Shown piece after piece: positions 1-9,063 of a DNA stretch of 64,000 nucleotides; positions within the stretch are counted from its first letter, which is position 1, and each line of letters opens with the position of its first letter. The stretch is from Curtobacterium sp. MCBA15_012. GTDB taxonomy: Bacteria; Actinomycetota; Actinomycetes; Actinomycetales; Microbacteriaceae. Where the stretch lies: assembly GCF_001864935.2 (NCBI RefSeq), contig NZ_CP126267.1:62001-126000 (forward strand), read 5' to 3'. The notes beneath the pieces are model-generated. The model saw nothing but the letters and a program-made list of their open reading frames with translations, was not told where the DNA came from and did no database searches. A program made the translations under genes and the position numbers.

Positions 1-789
1 GTCGCCCGCGCGCTCGCCGCAGCCGGCACGCCCTTCCGGATGCTCGTGCGCGACCCCGCCCGCGCCCCGGAGCTGCCCGGGACCGAGGTCGCCGTCGCGT
101 CGTTCGCCGACGTCGACGCGAGCCGGGCCGCCCTCGAGGGCGTCGACCTGCTGCTCATGGTCTCCGGCGCCGAGGCCGAGGACCGCCTCGCCCAGCACCG
201 CGCCTTCGTCGGGGCCGCGGCGACCGCGGGCGTCCGGCACGTCGTGTACACGTCGTTCGTCGGGGCCGCGCCCGACGCGACCTTCACCCTCGGGCGCGAT
301 CACTGGGCGACCGAGGAGGCGATCCGCGCGACCTCGATGGCGCACACGTTCCTGCGGGACTCGTTCTACCTCGACTTCGTCGAGGACCTGGTCGGCGAGG
401 ACGGCGTGATCCGCGGTCCGGCTGCGGACGGTGCGATGGCCGCGGTCGCCCGGGCGGACGTCGCACGGGTCGCCACCGAGGTGCTGCTGCACCCGTCGGC
501 GCACCTCGACCGCACGTACGAGCTGACCGGGCCGGCGGCGATCACCCTCGCGCAGGCGGCGGCGATCGTCGCCGAGGTGCGCGGGCGGGAGGTCTCGTAC
601 CACCCGGAGACGCTCGAGGAGGCCTACGCCTCCCGGGCGCGGTGGGAACCGGCTCCGTGGCAGGCGGACGCGTGGGTGAGCACGTACACGGCGATCGCCG
701 AGGGCGCGCTCGCCCGGGTGTCGGGCGACGTCGAGCGGGTGACCGGGCGGCGGCCGATGACCCTGCGCGAGGTGCTGGCCGCAGGCTGA
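1..789 (+). CDS. NmrA/QOR2-like NAD(P)-binding reductase, 5' truncated by window edge
   Basis: The reading frame is open from base 1, so the N-terminus with the Rossmann glycine motif lies outside the window and the first ATG at 40 is internal. The visible part reads like the atypical SDR family of NmrA and quinone oxidoreductase 2: a VLLMVSG-type strand, then YTSFVGAAPDATFTL, a DHWATEEAIRA helix and the FLRDSFYLDF segment. The C-terminal part (TYELTGPAAITLAQAAAIVAEV) matches the substrate-side half of these proteins. It probably uses NADPH on a small quinone or acts as a redox sensor; the substrate cannot be told from sequence. It ends in front of a repeat-rich spacer. Confidence 0.8.
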   Translation, partial: VARALAAAGTPFRMLVRDPARAPELPGTEVAVASFADVDASRAALEGVDLLLMVSGAEAEDRLAQHRAFVGAAATAGVRHVVYTSFVGAAPDATFTLGRDHWATEEAIRATSMAHTFLRDSFYLDFVEDLVGEDGVIRGPAADGAMAAVARADVARVATEVLLHPSAHLDRTYELTGPAAITLAQAAAIVAEVRGREVSYHPETLEEAYASRARWEPAPWQADAWVSTYTAIAEGALARVSGDVERVTGRRPMTLREVLAAG

Positions 790-910
790 CGCGGCGTGGG
801 GGACGCGCGCGGGGTCGCCGCGCGTCCGCCGCCGGGCCGGGCACCGCGGATTGAGCAGAAGACGTCGGGTGGCGGGCCCCGACTCGACAGTTGCTGCTCC
901 ATCGGCGGCC

Positions 911-999
911 GGGAGGCGCGGGGTGCGTCCGGCAGGCCGGGTGCGGCCCGCGACGGGGCGGCTGGGAGGCGCGGGGTGCGTCCGGCAGGCCGGGTGCGG
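911..999. repeat. Two perfect 36-bp direct repeats, 53 bp apart
   Basis: Bases 911-946 recur exactly at 964-999. Each copy starts GGGAGGCGCGGGG and contains the small hairpin CCGGCAGGCCGG. The array lies between the convergent ends of the reductase and the CynX-type transporter. The start of each copy is the core of the palindromic repeat family seen elsewhere in the window. Confidence 0.85.
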
Positions 1000-1021
1000 T
1001 GCGGGTGCGGTCGCGTCGGGC

Positions 1022-2299
1022 TCAGGGCACCCGGCGGGCGGCCAGGGTCCCCGCGACGCCGAGCATCAGCACCGACGCGAGCACGACGAGCAGCGGCACC
1101 GTCCAGTCCCCGGTCGCCCCGTGCAGGGACCCGGCGACGAGCGGTCCCGCGGAGCCGATCAGGTACCCGCCGCCCTGCACGAACGCCGACATCCGGCGGG
1201 CGTCGTCGTCGCTCGTGACGATCCGCACGATGATGATGAACACGACCGTGATCCCACCGCCCTGGGCCGCCCCGCCGAGCACCGACCAGAGCAGCCACAG
1301 CTGCGGGGCGAACAGCAGCCCGAGCGGCATCGCGAGCCACAGGAACGCGACGAGGGCGATGATCGCCCGCGGCCGCCACCGGGACGCGAGCACCGGGACG
1401 CCGAGCGCACCGACGACCGCGAGGATCTGGAACACCGACGAGCTCGCGCCGGAGGACTCCGCCGAGAACCCGATCTCGTCGTGCAGCAGCGTCGGGATCC
1501 ACGCCGTGAGCGCGTAGTACGAGAACGCCTGGCCACCGAAGGCCAGCGTGAGTCCCCACGTGATGAGCCGTCGGGCCGGCCGCACCGGCTCGGGCGTCGT
1601 CGTCCGCGGGGCCCGGGCGTCGACCGTGTGCACGCTCCCCGTGTCGGTCGTCACGGTCGAGAGCAGCTCGACCGGACCGGTCTCGACGACCGGCTCGACC
1701 CGCTCCGGACGGCGCCACGCGGCACGCGGTCCGACGGCGAACGACCACGCGACGCCGGCGACGAGCGCGAACCCGGCCCACACCGCGATCGCGACCGGCC
1801 AGCCCCACACGGCGGCGATCGGGGCGGTGCCGAGCGACGTCGTCATCGACCCGACGTTGAGCGCGGACGTGTACACCCCGGTGACCAGGCCCACGCGTTC
1901 CGGCGAGGTGTCCCGTCGGATCACGACCGGGACCACGACGTTGCCGATCGTGATGCCGATGCCGATCACCGCGGTGCCGACGAGCAGCGCCGTCGCCGAG
2001 GGCACCGAGCGCAGCACCGTGCCGACGAGCACGATGACGAGCGACAGCGAGACCGCCCGCTCCGGGTCGGCCTTGGCGATGAGCCAGCTCGCGAACGGCG
2101 TCGCGAGCGAGAAGCACAGCACCGGGATCGTCGTCAGCAGCCCCGCGACCGTCGCGGTCAGGCCGAGGTCGAGCCGGATCTCCCCGATCACGGGCGCGGG
2201 CGCGACGATCGGCCCGCGGAAGTTCAGGGCGATGAGGACGATCGCGGCGGGGAGTACCCATGCGGCCCCCTGCACCCCTCGACGGACGGCGGTGGTCAT
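1022..2299 (-). CDS. MFS transporter, CynX/NimT (cyanate permease-like) family
   Basis: A protein of 425 residues with about twelve hydrophobic segments; the N-terminal helix LPAAIVLIALNFRGPIVAPAP is typical of the CynX/NimT branch (2-nitroimidazole and cyanate transporters). A charged, Thr/Glu-rich loop near residues 200-250 separates two six-helix halves. The ATG at 2299 is chosen because it overlaps the stop codon of the upstream phosphatase gene in an ATGA junction, so the two are translationally coupled. An upstream in-frame ATG would add an Arg/Gly-rich, non-hydrophobic stretch inside that gene. Substrate unknown. Confidence 0.85.
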   Translation of the reverse strand: MTTAVRRGVQGAAWVLPAAIVLIALNFRGPIVAPAPVIGEIRLDLGLTATVAGLLTTIPVLCFSLATPFASWLIAKADPERAVSLSLVIVLVGTVLRSVPSATALLVGTAVIGIGITIGNVVVPVVIRRDTSPERVGLVTGVYTSALNVGSMTTSLGTAPIAAVWGWPVAIAVWAGFALVAGVAWSFAVGPRAAWRRPERVEPVVETGPVELLSTVTTDTGSVHTVDARAPRTTTPEPVRPARRLITWGLTLAFGGQAFSYYALTAWIPTLLHDEIGFSAESSGASSSVFQILAVVGALGVPVLASRWRPRAIIALVAFLWLAMPLGLLFAPQLWLLWSVLGGAAQGGGITVVFIIIVRIVTSDDDARRMSAFVQGGGYLIGSAGPLVAGSLHGATGDWTVPLLVVLASVLMLGVAGTLAARRVP

Positions 2300-2970
2300 C
2301 GCGGTGCTCGGTCGTCCGGCAGCAGGATCGGCAGCAGGTCGAGCGGCGTCGCGGCCTGCGCGACGGTGCCGGCGGCCTCCTCCGGGGCGCCGTAGCCCCA
2401 CGCGGCGAACACGACCGGGACGCCGTGCACCTGCGCGCCCTCGACGTCGTGCATCCGGTCGCCGACGAGCACCGGACGGCTGACGTCGTCGCCGCGGGCG
2501 GCCAGGCGGCGGAGGGCCTCCTCGACGACGTCGGCCTTGGCACTGCGCACCTCGTCGTCGCTCGCGCCGGTCACGACGTCGATCCAGGGGAGCAGGCCGT
2601 AGTGGTCGAGGATGAGCGTCGCCGGCGTCTCGGGCTTGCTCGTCGCGGTCGAGATCGGCAGGCCGGCCTCGTGCAGGGTGCGGAGGACGACGTCGACGTC
2701 CGGGAACATCGCGGAGTCGAGCGCACCGTGCGACAGGTAGTGCTCGCGGTACACGGCCAGCGTGTGGTCCGCCTGCTCCTCGTCCATGCCCATGGCGATG
2801 CGGAAGGTGTCCATGATCGGCGGTCCGACGAAGGACATCAGCGTCGCGGTGTCCGGGACGGGCACGCCGACCGTGCGGAAGGTGTGCGTCATGCTCTCGA
2901 GGATCCCCGGAGCGGAGTCGCTGATGGTGCCGTCGAGGTCGAACAGGATGGCGGTGTACGGGCGCGTCAT
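2296..2970 (-). CDS. HAD hydrolase, phosphoglycolate phosphatase-like
   Basis: A 224-residue HAD-superfamily phosphatase. The nucleophile motif FDLDGT (Asp11, Asp13) is at the N-terminus, a TSKPE segment supplies motif II/III and VLVGDRMHDVEGAQ near residue 175 is the metal-binding motif IV. The helical cap between residues 20 and 90 fits the Gph/PGP subfamily. It probably dephosphorylates 2-phosphoglycolate or a similar small phosphoester; substrate choice is not fixed by sequence. A TAGGGT -10-like box lies nine bases before the ATG on the coding strand. It is first in a two-gene unit with the CynX-type transporter. Confidence 0.85.
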   Translation of the reverse strand: MTRPYTAILFDLDGTISDSAPGILESMTHTFRTVGVPVPDTATLMSFVGPPIMDTFRIAMGMDEEQADHTLAVYREHYLSHGALDSAMFPDVDVVLRTLHEAGLPISTATSKPETPATLILDHYGLLPWIDVVTGASDDEVRSAKADVVEEALRRLAARGDDVSRPVLVGDRMHDVEGAQVHGVPVVFAAWGYGAPEEAAGTVAQAATPLDLLPILLPDDRAPR

Positions 2971-3100
2971 GTCCTGCCCACCCTAGTCGCGGCGGTGGAC
3001 GCGACCCGGAGCCGGGCCGCAGGGCGCGGTCGGAGCCGCGCCGCGCCTCCCGTCCGACCCGGTCGTGAGGCGACGTGCGCCCCTGCGCGGGGTGCGTCGC

Positions 3101-3796
3101 TCAGAACAGGCGGGTGTGCCCGCCCTCGATGCCGCGCATCGCGTCGTAGTCGAGCACCAGGACGCGGATGCCGCGGTCCTCGGCGAGGGTGCGGGCCTGC
3201 GGCGCGACGGTCTGCGCGGCGAGCACGCCCTGGACCGGCCGCAGGTGCGGGTCGCGGTTCATCAGCTCGAGGTAGCGCGTGAGCTGCTCGACGGCGTCGA
3301 TGTTGGCGTTGCGCTTCATCTCGACCGCGACGCTCGCACCGGCGTCGTCCCGCGCCAGGATGTCGACCGGGCCGATCGCGGTCATGTACTCGCGGCGGAC
3401 GAGGGTGTGCCCCTCGCCGAGGAGCTCGATCTGCTCGGCCAGGAGCTGCTGCAGGTGCGCCTCGACCCCGTCCTTGACCAGGCCCGGGTCGACGCCGAGG
3501 TCGTGGGTCTCGTCGGCGACGACCTCGTACAGGCTCACGATGAGCTGGTCCTGCGTCTTCTTCTGCGTGACGGTCCAGACCTGCGTGATGCCGGCCTCGG
3601 CCTGCTCCGCGGAGGGCTCGCCCATCTCGATCGAGCACGGCGGGCTCATCCAGTTGAGCGGCTTGTAGCTGCCGCCGTCGGAGTGCACGAGCAGGGAGCC
3701 GTCGGCCTTCAGCATGAGCAGCCGGGTCGCGAGCGGCAGGTGGGCCGAGAGGCGTCCGGCGTAGTCGACGGAGCAGCGGGCGATGACGAGACGCAC
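3101..3796 (-). CDS. nucS: Endonuclease NucS, non-canonical mismatch repair
   Basis: A 231-residue protein with the family's usual length. NucS (EndoMS) cuts both strands at G-T, G-G and T-T mismatches and replaces MutS/MutL in actinobacteria. The N-terminal beta domain begins [16 protein letters not shown]. The C-terminal RecB-like nuclease core shows Asp145 (GPVDIL), Glu159-x-Lys161 (VEMKR) and Gln171 (QLTRYL). The last residues, TRLF, look like a sliding-clamp-binding tail. The GTG start at 3796 lies six bases after a TAGGAT -10 box (3803-3808), so the mRNA is probably leaderless. It stands alone, between a repeat half-copy and an MFS gene. Confidence 0.95.
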   Translation of the reverse strand: MRLVIARCSVDYAGRLSAHLPLATRLLMLKADGSLLVHSDGGSYKPLNWMSPPCSIEMGEPSAEQAEAGITQVWTVTQKKTQDQLIVSLYEVVADETHDLGVDPGLVKDGVEAHLQQLLAEQIELLGEGHTLVRREYMTAIGPVDILARDDAGASVAVEMKRNANIDAVEQLTRYLELMNRDPHLRPVQGVLAAQTVAPQARTLAEDRGIRVLVLDYDAMRGIEGGHTRLF

Positions 3797-3805
3797 CCGG
3801 TGATC

Positions 3806-5125
3806 CTAACGGGGGTCGCGCGTCGCGCTCTCCTGCTGCTCGGTCTGGAGGCGCGGCTCGCCCCCGGCGGTGCCCGTCCGGTCCGTCGGCTGGTCCCGCC
3901 CGGCACGGCGCTGCCGCATCGTCTCGGCCGCAGCGCCCGTCTCGCGCGCGGCACCCGAGGCCAGCCCCGCGGCGATGATGAACACGAACACCACGAGCAG
4001 GGCGCCGAGCAGGCCGACGTGCTCGCCCAGGAAGCCGATCAGCGGCGGGCCCGCGAGGAACGCCACGTACCCGATGGTGGCGACGGCGCTGACCTTGAGC
4101 GCGGCCGACCGGGGATCGTCCGCCGCGGCCGACATGCCCATCGGGAAGCCGAGGCTCGCGCCGAGGCCCCAGAGCACGACGCCGACGATCGCGATCGGGA
4201 TGACGTCGACGAAGATGAGGAGCCCGAGCCCGACGACCGCGACGACGGCGCTGACCCGCAGCACCGGGACGCGGCCGAACCGGTCGATGAGCGGGCTGCC
4301 GGCGACGCGGCCGACGGTCATCGCGGCGAGGAACACCGTGAGCACCCCGGCGCCGGCGGCGTTGTCGAGCCCGTGTCCGTCGATCATCGCGAGCGGGAGC
4401 CAGTCGTTGGCGGAGCCCTCGGCCAGCGCCATGCCGAGCACGATCACGCCGATGAGCAGCGTGGACGGCTGCGTCCAGACCTGGCGACGGGTGAGCTGCG
4501 TCGGGACGGGGCTCGTGTCGGTGGCCTCGTGCTCCGCGAACCGGTGCTCGTCGCCGAAGCGCGACGCCGCGGCGAGCAGGACGAGGGCGACGACCACGCC
4601 GAGCACGGCGAAGTGCAGCACGACCGGGACCGCGAACCGTTCGGCGAGGGCGCCGAGGCCCGCACCGGCGAGGGTGCCGACGCTGAACGCGGCGTGGAAC
4701 AGCGGCATGATGGTGCGCCCGCCGGCCTTCTCGGCCGCGGCCCCGGACACGTTCATCGAGACGTCGCAGAGCCCGTTGCCGAACCCGAAGGCGACCAGGG
4801 CGACCCAGATCGCCGCGAAGCCCCAGCCCGCGGTGACCGCGACGCCCGCGAGGACGACCCCGACGGCCAGGCAGACGGCCGCCACCTGGACGCCGCGCCT
4901 GGCGCCGACCTTGGCGACGACGTGCCCGGCGAACGTCAGGCCGCCGATCGAGCCGACCGCCATGCCGAGCACGAGCAGGCCCATCTCGAACGTCGACGCC
5001 CCGAGCGAGTCCCGCACGCTCGGGATGCGTCCGAGCCAGGTCGCGATCGCGAGCCCGGACACCGTGAAGGCCGCGAACACGGCGACGATCCAGGTCCGGG
5101 TCGTCGGGGCGGCGGTGGTCGTCAT
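3806..5125 (-). CDS. MFS transporter (FucP/YbjJ-like)
   Basis: About 439 residues with twelve predicted membrane helices. The signature GxxxD-type loop between helices 2 and 3 and the mid-protein charged loop (EHRFAEHEATDTS) fit the major facilitator superfamily, close to the sugar/unknown exporters of the YbjJ type. The ATG at 5125 directly precedes the first helix (TWIVAVFAAFTVSGLAIATW); an earlier in-frame start would add a 71-residue Arg/Pro-rich stretch and is rejected. It is divergent from a LacI-type regulator with a perfect palindrome between them, so its transcription is probably controlled by that regulator and its ligand may be a sugar. Confidence 0.85.
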   Translation of the reverse strand: MTTTAAPTTRTWIVAVFAAFTVSGLAIATWLGRIPSVRDSLGASTFEMGLLVLGMAVGSIGGLTFAGHVVAKVGARRGVQVAAVCLAVGVVLAGVAVTAGWGFAAIWVALVAFGFGNGLCDVSMNVSGAAAEKAGGRTIMPLFHAAFSVGTLAGAGLGALAERFAVPVVLHFAVLGVVVALVLLAAASRFGDEHRFAEHEATDTSPVPTQLTRRQVWTQPSTLLIGVIVLGMALAEGSANDWLPLAMIDGHGLDNAAGAGVLTVFLAAMTVGRVAGSPLIDRFGRVPVLRVSAVVAVVGLGLLIFVDVIPIAIVGVVLWGLGASLGFPMGMSAAADDPRSAALKVSAVATIGYVAFLAGPPLIGFLGEHVGLLGALLVVFVFIIAAGLASGAARETGAAAETMRQRRAGRDQPTDRTGTAGGEPRLQTEQQESATRDPR

Positions 5126-5175
5126 GGGTGGTTCCGATCGTGCTCGAACAGGCTCGGCGGCCTGCGTGTCGCGGC

Positions 5176-5195
5176 TGGTCGAATCGATTCGACCA
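5176..5195. promoter_or_regulatory. Perfect 20-bp palindrome, candidate LacI-family operator
   Basis: The sequence TGGTCGAATCGATTCGACCA is its own reverse complement and has a central CG dyad, as LacI/GalR-family operators do. It lies 26 bases before the LacI-type gene and 51 bases before the divergent MFS gene, so bound regulator could act on both promoters. Confidence 0.75.
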
Positions 5196-5220
5196 CGTTC
5201 GGTGGCTACGCTAACGGGCG

Positions 5221-6399
5221 ATGGACGAACCGGCAACAGGAACCGGCGCGTCGCGACCGCCGCTGGCCCGCGGGCGCGACCGCGGTCTCGGCGACCCGGA
5301 GCGTCGGGCCGTGCGCCCGACCCTGGCCGCGGTGGCACGTGCCGCCGGGGTGGCGCCGTCCACCGCCTCGCTCGCGTTCAGCGGCGCCGGGCCGGTGTCC
5401 GAGGACGCCAAGGCCCGGGTGCTGGCCGCCGCTGCCGAGCTCGGCTACGGCGGACCCGACCCCCGGGCGCGTTCGCTCCGCCGCGGTCGCTCCGGCGTGC
5501 TCGGCGTCGTGATGGACGAACGGCTCAGCGACGCCTTCCGCGACCCGGTCAACGTCCTGACGCTGGACGGCATCGCGGCCGTCGCCGGTGAGGCCGGAGC
5601 GTCCCTCCTGCTCGTCCGCAGCCCGCTCGACGACGACCGCGGGACCGGGCCGATCGTCGACGCCCCGATGGACGCGGTCGTCCTGGTCGGGTGCAACGTG
5701 CGGATCGACCCGGCGGTCGCCGTGCTCCGGCGGCGGCAGATCCCCGTCGTCGCCATCGAGGCGGACGAGATCGAGGGTGCCGTCCCGATCCACCTGGACA
5801 ACCGCGACGCCTCCCGCCGGGCCGCCGCGTACCTCCGCGACCTCGGGCACACGGCCGTGACCGTCGTCACCCTGCCGCTCGACGCCGCACGCCGTCGCGG
5901 CCCGGTCGACGCCGCGCGCGAGGCGGCCGGCGTCGCCCACACGACGCTCGAGCGGCTGCGCGGGGTCCGCGAGGTCTACCCGGATGCTCCCGCCCTCGAG
6001 GCCGCCGGGAGCGCGGTCGAGGAGGGCCGCATCGCGGGGGAGTCCCTGTTCGCCGCCGGTGCCGAGGCCCCGACCGCGGTCGTGGCGCAGAGCGACCTGC
6101 TCGCCGTCGGGGTGGTCTCGGCCGCGCTCGACGCCGGGCTCCGCGTGCCCGAGGACGTCAGCGTCGTGGGCTTCGACGGCATCACGGTCGACGACAGCCT
6201 GCTGCACCGCTCACCGATCCGGCAGCTGACCACCCTGGTGCAGCCGTTCGAGCAGAAGGGGCGGGCCGCTGCGCGCGCGGCGCTCGCGATGCTCGAGGGC
6301 GAGGAACCGCGTCCGGCGGCCTTCACCTCGGAGCTGCGCATCGGCGACACGACGGGTCCGGCGCGCTCCGGCTCGACGCCGCTCGACGCGGCACGCTGA
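5221..6399 (+). CDS. LacI/GalR-family transcriptional regulator
   Basis: A 392-residue repressor. After a 30-residue basic extension comes the DNA-binding helix-turn-helix (LAAVARAAGVAPSTASLAFSG) with the hinge-helix region ending in LRRGRSGVLGVV. The rest is a periplasmic-binding-protein-like sensor domain: VVMDERLSDAF, VVLVGCNVRIDP, VVAQSDLLAVGVVSAAL and VSVVGFDGITVDDSLL are the conserved strands. TACGCT at 5207-5212 sits eight bases before the ATG, suggesting a leaderless transcript. It faces an MFS transporter across the palindrome at 5176-5195, the expected arrangement for a sugar-responsive repressor regulating itself and a transporter. The effector is unknown. Confidence 0.92.
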   Translation: MDEPATGTGASRPPLARGRDRGLGDPERRAVRPTLAAVARAAGVAPSTASLAFSGAGPVSEDAKARVLAAAAELGYGGPDPRARSLRRGRSGVLGVVMDERLSDAFRDPVNVLTLDGIAAVAGEAGASLLLVRSPLDDDRGTGPIVDAPMDAVVLVGCNVRIDPAVAVLRRRQIPVVAIEADEIEGAVPIHLDNRDASRRAAAYLRDLGHTAVTVVTLPLDAARRRGPVDAAREAAGVAHTTLERLRGVREVYPDAPALEAAGSAVEEGRIAGESLFAAGAEAPTAVVAQSDLLAVGVVSAALDAGLRVPEDVSVVGFDGITVDDSLLHRSPIRQLTTLVQPFEQKGRAAARAALAMLEGEEPRPAAFTSELRIGDTTGPARSGSTPLDAAR

Positions 6400-6420
6400 T
6401 CGGGTCGGGTGCGCCGGTGA

Positions 6421-6479
6421 CCCGGGACCGGTCCCGGGCTCAGGCTGACCGGGTCGGGTGACCCGGGACCGTTCCCGGG
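6421..6479. terminator. Duplicated CCCGGGA palindromes between convergent genes
   Basis: Bases 6421-6438 form the perfect palindrome CCCGGGACCGGTCCCGGG. A near-copy follows at 6462-6479 with one changed base. Each is flanked by GGGTGA and GGCTCAG, so the unit is a tandem duplication. It separates the LacI-type gene from the convergent flippase gene and may stop transcription from both sides; there is no T tract. Confidence 0.6.
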
Positions 6480-6480
6480 C

Positions 6481-7701
6481 TCAGCCCCGCCGCAGTCCGA
6501 GCGCGACCACCGCGACCAGGTTCACGGCGCTCCCCACGAGGAACCCCGTCGTCCCGCCGGCGACCCCGACCGTCGGCGCGAGCACCACCATGAGCACCGC
6601 ACCGACGACGAAGCCCGCGACCGAGGCGAGTGCGACCTGCCGCGACCGACCAGCAGCGAGCAGGAGCGCCGCGGGCACGAGCCCCACCGTGAACACCCAC
6701 ACGCCGACCATCAGGTACCGCAGGTCCGCGACGGCGGCCGCACCCTCGGCGGGGTAGACGAGCGGCAGGAACCACCCGGCGAGCAGCGCGACGAGCCCGA
6801 ACACCACCGCGGTCGCGGCGGCGAACCCGCCCACGAGCGTCAGGGCCCCGCGCGACCGGAGCGAGCCGCCGTCGGTGCGGTGCGCGAACGCGGGGACGAG
6901 CACCTGCCCGAGGGCCTGGCCGAGCATCGACGCCGGCGTCGCCAGGGTGAAGGCCGCGGCGTACACCCCGGCCTCCCGCGCGGACGACGACACCTGCGCC
7001 GAGATCATCGTCAGCTGCAGCAGGCCGTTCGACGTGACGACCGCGAGCACGTTCCACGCGGCGAACCCGAGCACCCCGGTCGTGGGCTCGACGGGCTCGG
7101 TGAAGCCGTTCCCCCGTGGCCAGCAGGCGATCGCGAACACCGTGTACCCGACGGCGAGCGGCAGCAGCACCAGCGGCTCGAGGTCGCCGACGCAGGCGAG
7201 CACGAGCAGGACGAGCGCGAGGATGCTCGTGACGGTGTCCCAGAACGCGACCCGCGGCGCGCGGCCGTAGCCCAGCTGGGCGCCGCGGGCGGTGCAGTAC
7301 AGGCCGTACCCGACGACCACGGCGACCCCGCCGACGACCGCGCCGGGTCCGTTGCCCCACGCGAGGGCGACCGGCACCGTGACCGCGGCGAGCACGACGC
7401 TCGAGACCACCGTGGTCGCGCCGAGCAGCCGGTTCACTGCCGCGTCCGACCGACGGCCGCGCAGGGCGATCGCGAGGTACCGCGAGGCGGTGTTGCCGGC
7501 CGCGTTCGGCCAGAGCAGCGCAGCGAAGACGGAGAGCGACAGCAGCGCCGTCACCTGCCCGAGGGTCTCGGTGCCGAACACCCGTCCGACCACGACGGTC
7601 ACGAGCAGCTTCGCGACGCCCTGCACGCCGATGCCGACCGTGGCGAGCACCGCCGACGACGCGACCCCGGGCGTCGCCGCGCGTTCCTCGGTCCCGCTCA
7701 C
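6481..7701 (-). CDS. Oligosaccharide flippase-like membrane protein (MVF/MOP superfamily)
   Basis: About 406 residues with twelve or more hydrophobic helices and a Wzx/RfbX-like pattern: an N-terminal GVQGVAKLLVTVVVGRVFG and a helix carrying NAAGNTASRYLA. Such proteins flip lipid-linked oligosaccharides outward across the membrane. The GTG at 7701 is chosen because it overlaps the stop codon of the upstream MATE-type gene (GTGA) and precedes a short polar leader before helix 1; the longer reading is Arg/Gly-rich and lies inside that gene. No glycosyltransferases are nearby, so the cargo is open and a drug/metabolite exporter role is possible. Confidence 0.7.
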   Translation of the reverse strand: MSGTEERAATPGVASSAVLATVGIGVQGVAKLLVTVVVGRVFGTETLGQVTALLSLSVFAALLWPNAAGNTASRYLAIALRGRRSDAAVNRLLGATTVVSSVVLAAVTVPVALAWGNGPGAVVGGVAVVVGYGLYCTARGAQLGYGRAPRVAFWDTVTSILALVLLVLACVGDLEPLVLLPLAVGYTVFAIACWPRGNGFTEPVEPTTGVLGFAAWNVLAVVTSNGLLQLTMISAQVSSSAREAGVYAAAFTLATPASMLGQALGQVLVPAFAHRTDGGSLRSRGALTLVGGFAAATAVVFGLVALLAGWFLPLVYPAEGAAAVADLRYLMVGVWVFTVGLVPAALLLAAGRSRQVALASVAGFVVGAVLMVVLAPTVGVAGGTTGFLVGSAVNLVAVVALGLRRG

Positions 7702-9032
7702 CGCGCCATCGCCTGGTCGACCCAGCCGGCCCGGTGCGCCCGGACCCCGAGCGTCACCGCCCGGATGCCGATGTACCCGAGGGCGAACGCCGCCCAGAGC
7801 CCCGCGAGCGTCCCCCCGACCCACCAGAGCAGCGGGAGGTACACGACGAGGTTCACCCCGCCGGCGACCGCGAGGTACCGGGCGTCACCGGCGCCGATGA
7901 GCACGCCGTCGAGCACGAAGACGTAGCCGGCGATCGGCATCCCGACCGCGACGAGGACGAGCACGGTGGGGAGCGCGTCCTGCACCGCGGGGGAGTCCGA
8001 GAACACCGGGCCGAGCAGCCCGCTGACGCCTGCGGTCAGGAGCCCGAGCAGCACGCCGCCCGCGATCCCGAGCAGCACCAGGCGCCGCGTGACGAGCCGG
8101 ACCCGGTCGGGGTCCCGCGCGCCGAGGCCGTGCCCGACGAGTGCCTGCCCGGCGATCGCCAGCGCGTCGAGGGCGAAGGCCAGGGTCGAGAACACCGTCA
8201 GCCCGACCTGCGTCGTCGCGAGGCCCGTCGTCCCGAGGCCCGTCGCGGTCGCCACCGTCGCGAGCATCGCCACCCGCAGCGAGGCCGTGCGCAGGAACAG
8301 CCACGCGCCCGACCGCAGTGCGCGGGCGACCCCGGACGCACCGGGCCGCAGCGGTGCACCGGACGCCCGGGCGGCGCGGACCGCGATGCCGACGTAGACC
8401 GCGGCCATCGCCCACTGCACGATCACCGTGCCGGCTGCCGATCCCTCGACACCCCAGCCCGCGCCGTAGATGAGCACGGCGTTGAGCAGACCGTTCGCCA
8501 CGAACCCGACCGTCGCGACGACGAGCGGGGTCCTGGTGTCCTGCAGCCCGCGGAGCAACCCGGTCGACGCGGTCACGACGAGGATCCCGGGCAGCCCGAT
8601 CAGCGACACCGTCAGGTACGCGGTCGCCGCCGCCGACACCGCGGGCGAGGCCCCGAAGAGCCCGACGAGCGGTCCGGCGAGCGGCCACCCCACGAGCGCG
8701 AGCACGACGCCCAGCACGAGGGCCAGCCACATCCCGTCGATGCCGGCGTGCACCGCGGCGCGACGGTCGCCGCCGCCGAGGGCACGGGCCACCGCGGGCG
8801 TCGTCGAGTAGGCCAGGAAGACGAGCAGCCCGGTGACCGTCGTGAGCACGGCGCTCGCGATGCCGACGGCGGCGAGGGCGGTCGCGCCGAGGTGCCCGAC
8901 GAGCGCGGTGTCGGTGAGCAGGAACAGCGGCTCGACCACCAGTGCGCCGAGCGCGGGGACCGCGAGCCGGACGATGTCCCGGTCGACGGCGCGCTGTTCG
9001 GCGCGCACGGGTGACACGGGAGGAGGGGGCAC
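7698..9032 (-). CDS. MATE-family efflux transporter (DinF-like)
   Basis: About 444 residues, the usual MATE length, with twelve helices in two homologous halves (first half starting LAVPALGALVVEPLFLLTDTALVGHLG, second half including SLRVAMLATVATATGLG). The motif TDTALVGHLG is typical of the DinF branch, which exports organic cations with Na+ or H+ exchange. The start is uncertain: GTG at 9032 lies six bases after CACAAT, a weak -10, while GTG at 9017 and 9008 are also in frame. No ribosome-binding site is visible on this strand. The next gene downstream overlaps by 4 bp, so the two exporters are co-translated. Confidence 0.85.
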   Translation of the reverse strand: MPPPPVSPVRAEQRAVDRDIVRLAVPALGALVVEPLFLLTDTALVGHLGATALAAVGIASAVLTTVTGLLVFLAYSTTPAVARALGGGDRRAAVHAGIDGMWLALVLGVVLALVGWPLAGPLVGLFGASPAVSAAATAYLTVSLIGLPGILVVTASTGLLRGLQDTRTPLVVATVGFVANGLLNAVLIYGAGWGVEGSAAGTVIVQWAMAAVYVGIAVRAARASGAPLRPGASGVARALRSGAWLFLRTASLRVAMLATVATATGLGTTGLATTQVGLTVFSTLAFALDALAIAGQALVGHGLGARDPDRVRLVTRRLVLLGIAGGVLLGLLTAGVSGLLGPVFSDSPAVQDALPTVLVLVAVGMPIAGYVFVLDGVLIGAGDARYLAVAGGVNLVVYLPLLWWVGGTLAGLWAAFALGYIGIRAVTLGVRAHRAGWVDQAMAR

Positions 9033-9063
9033 CGCACCATTGTGGCGGCGGTACGCTCCGAGC

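Noticed and set aside
624..2543. A 639-codon minus-strand frame spanning the first two genes
   Set aside because: Out of frame with the transporter and phosphatase; product is Arg/Asp/Gly-rich low complexity.
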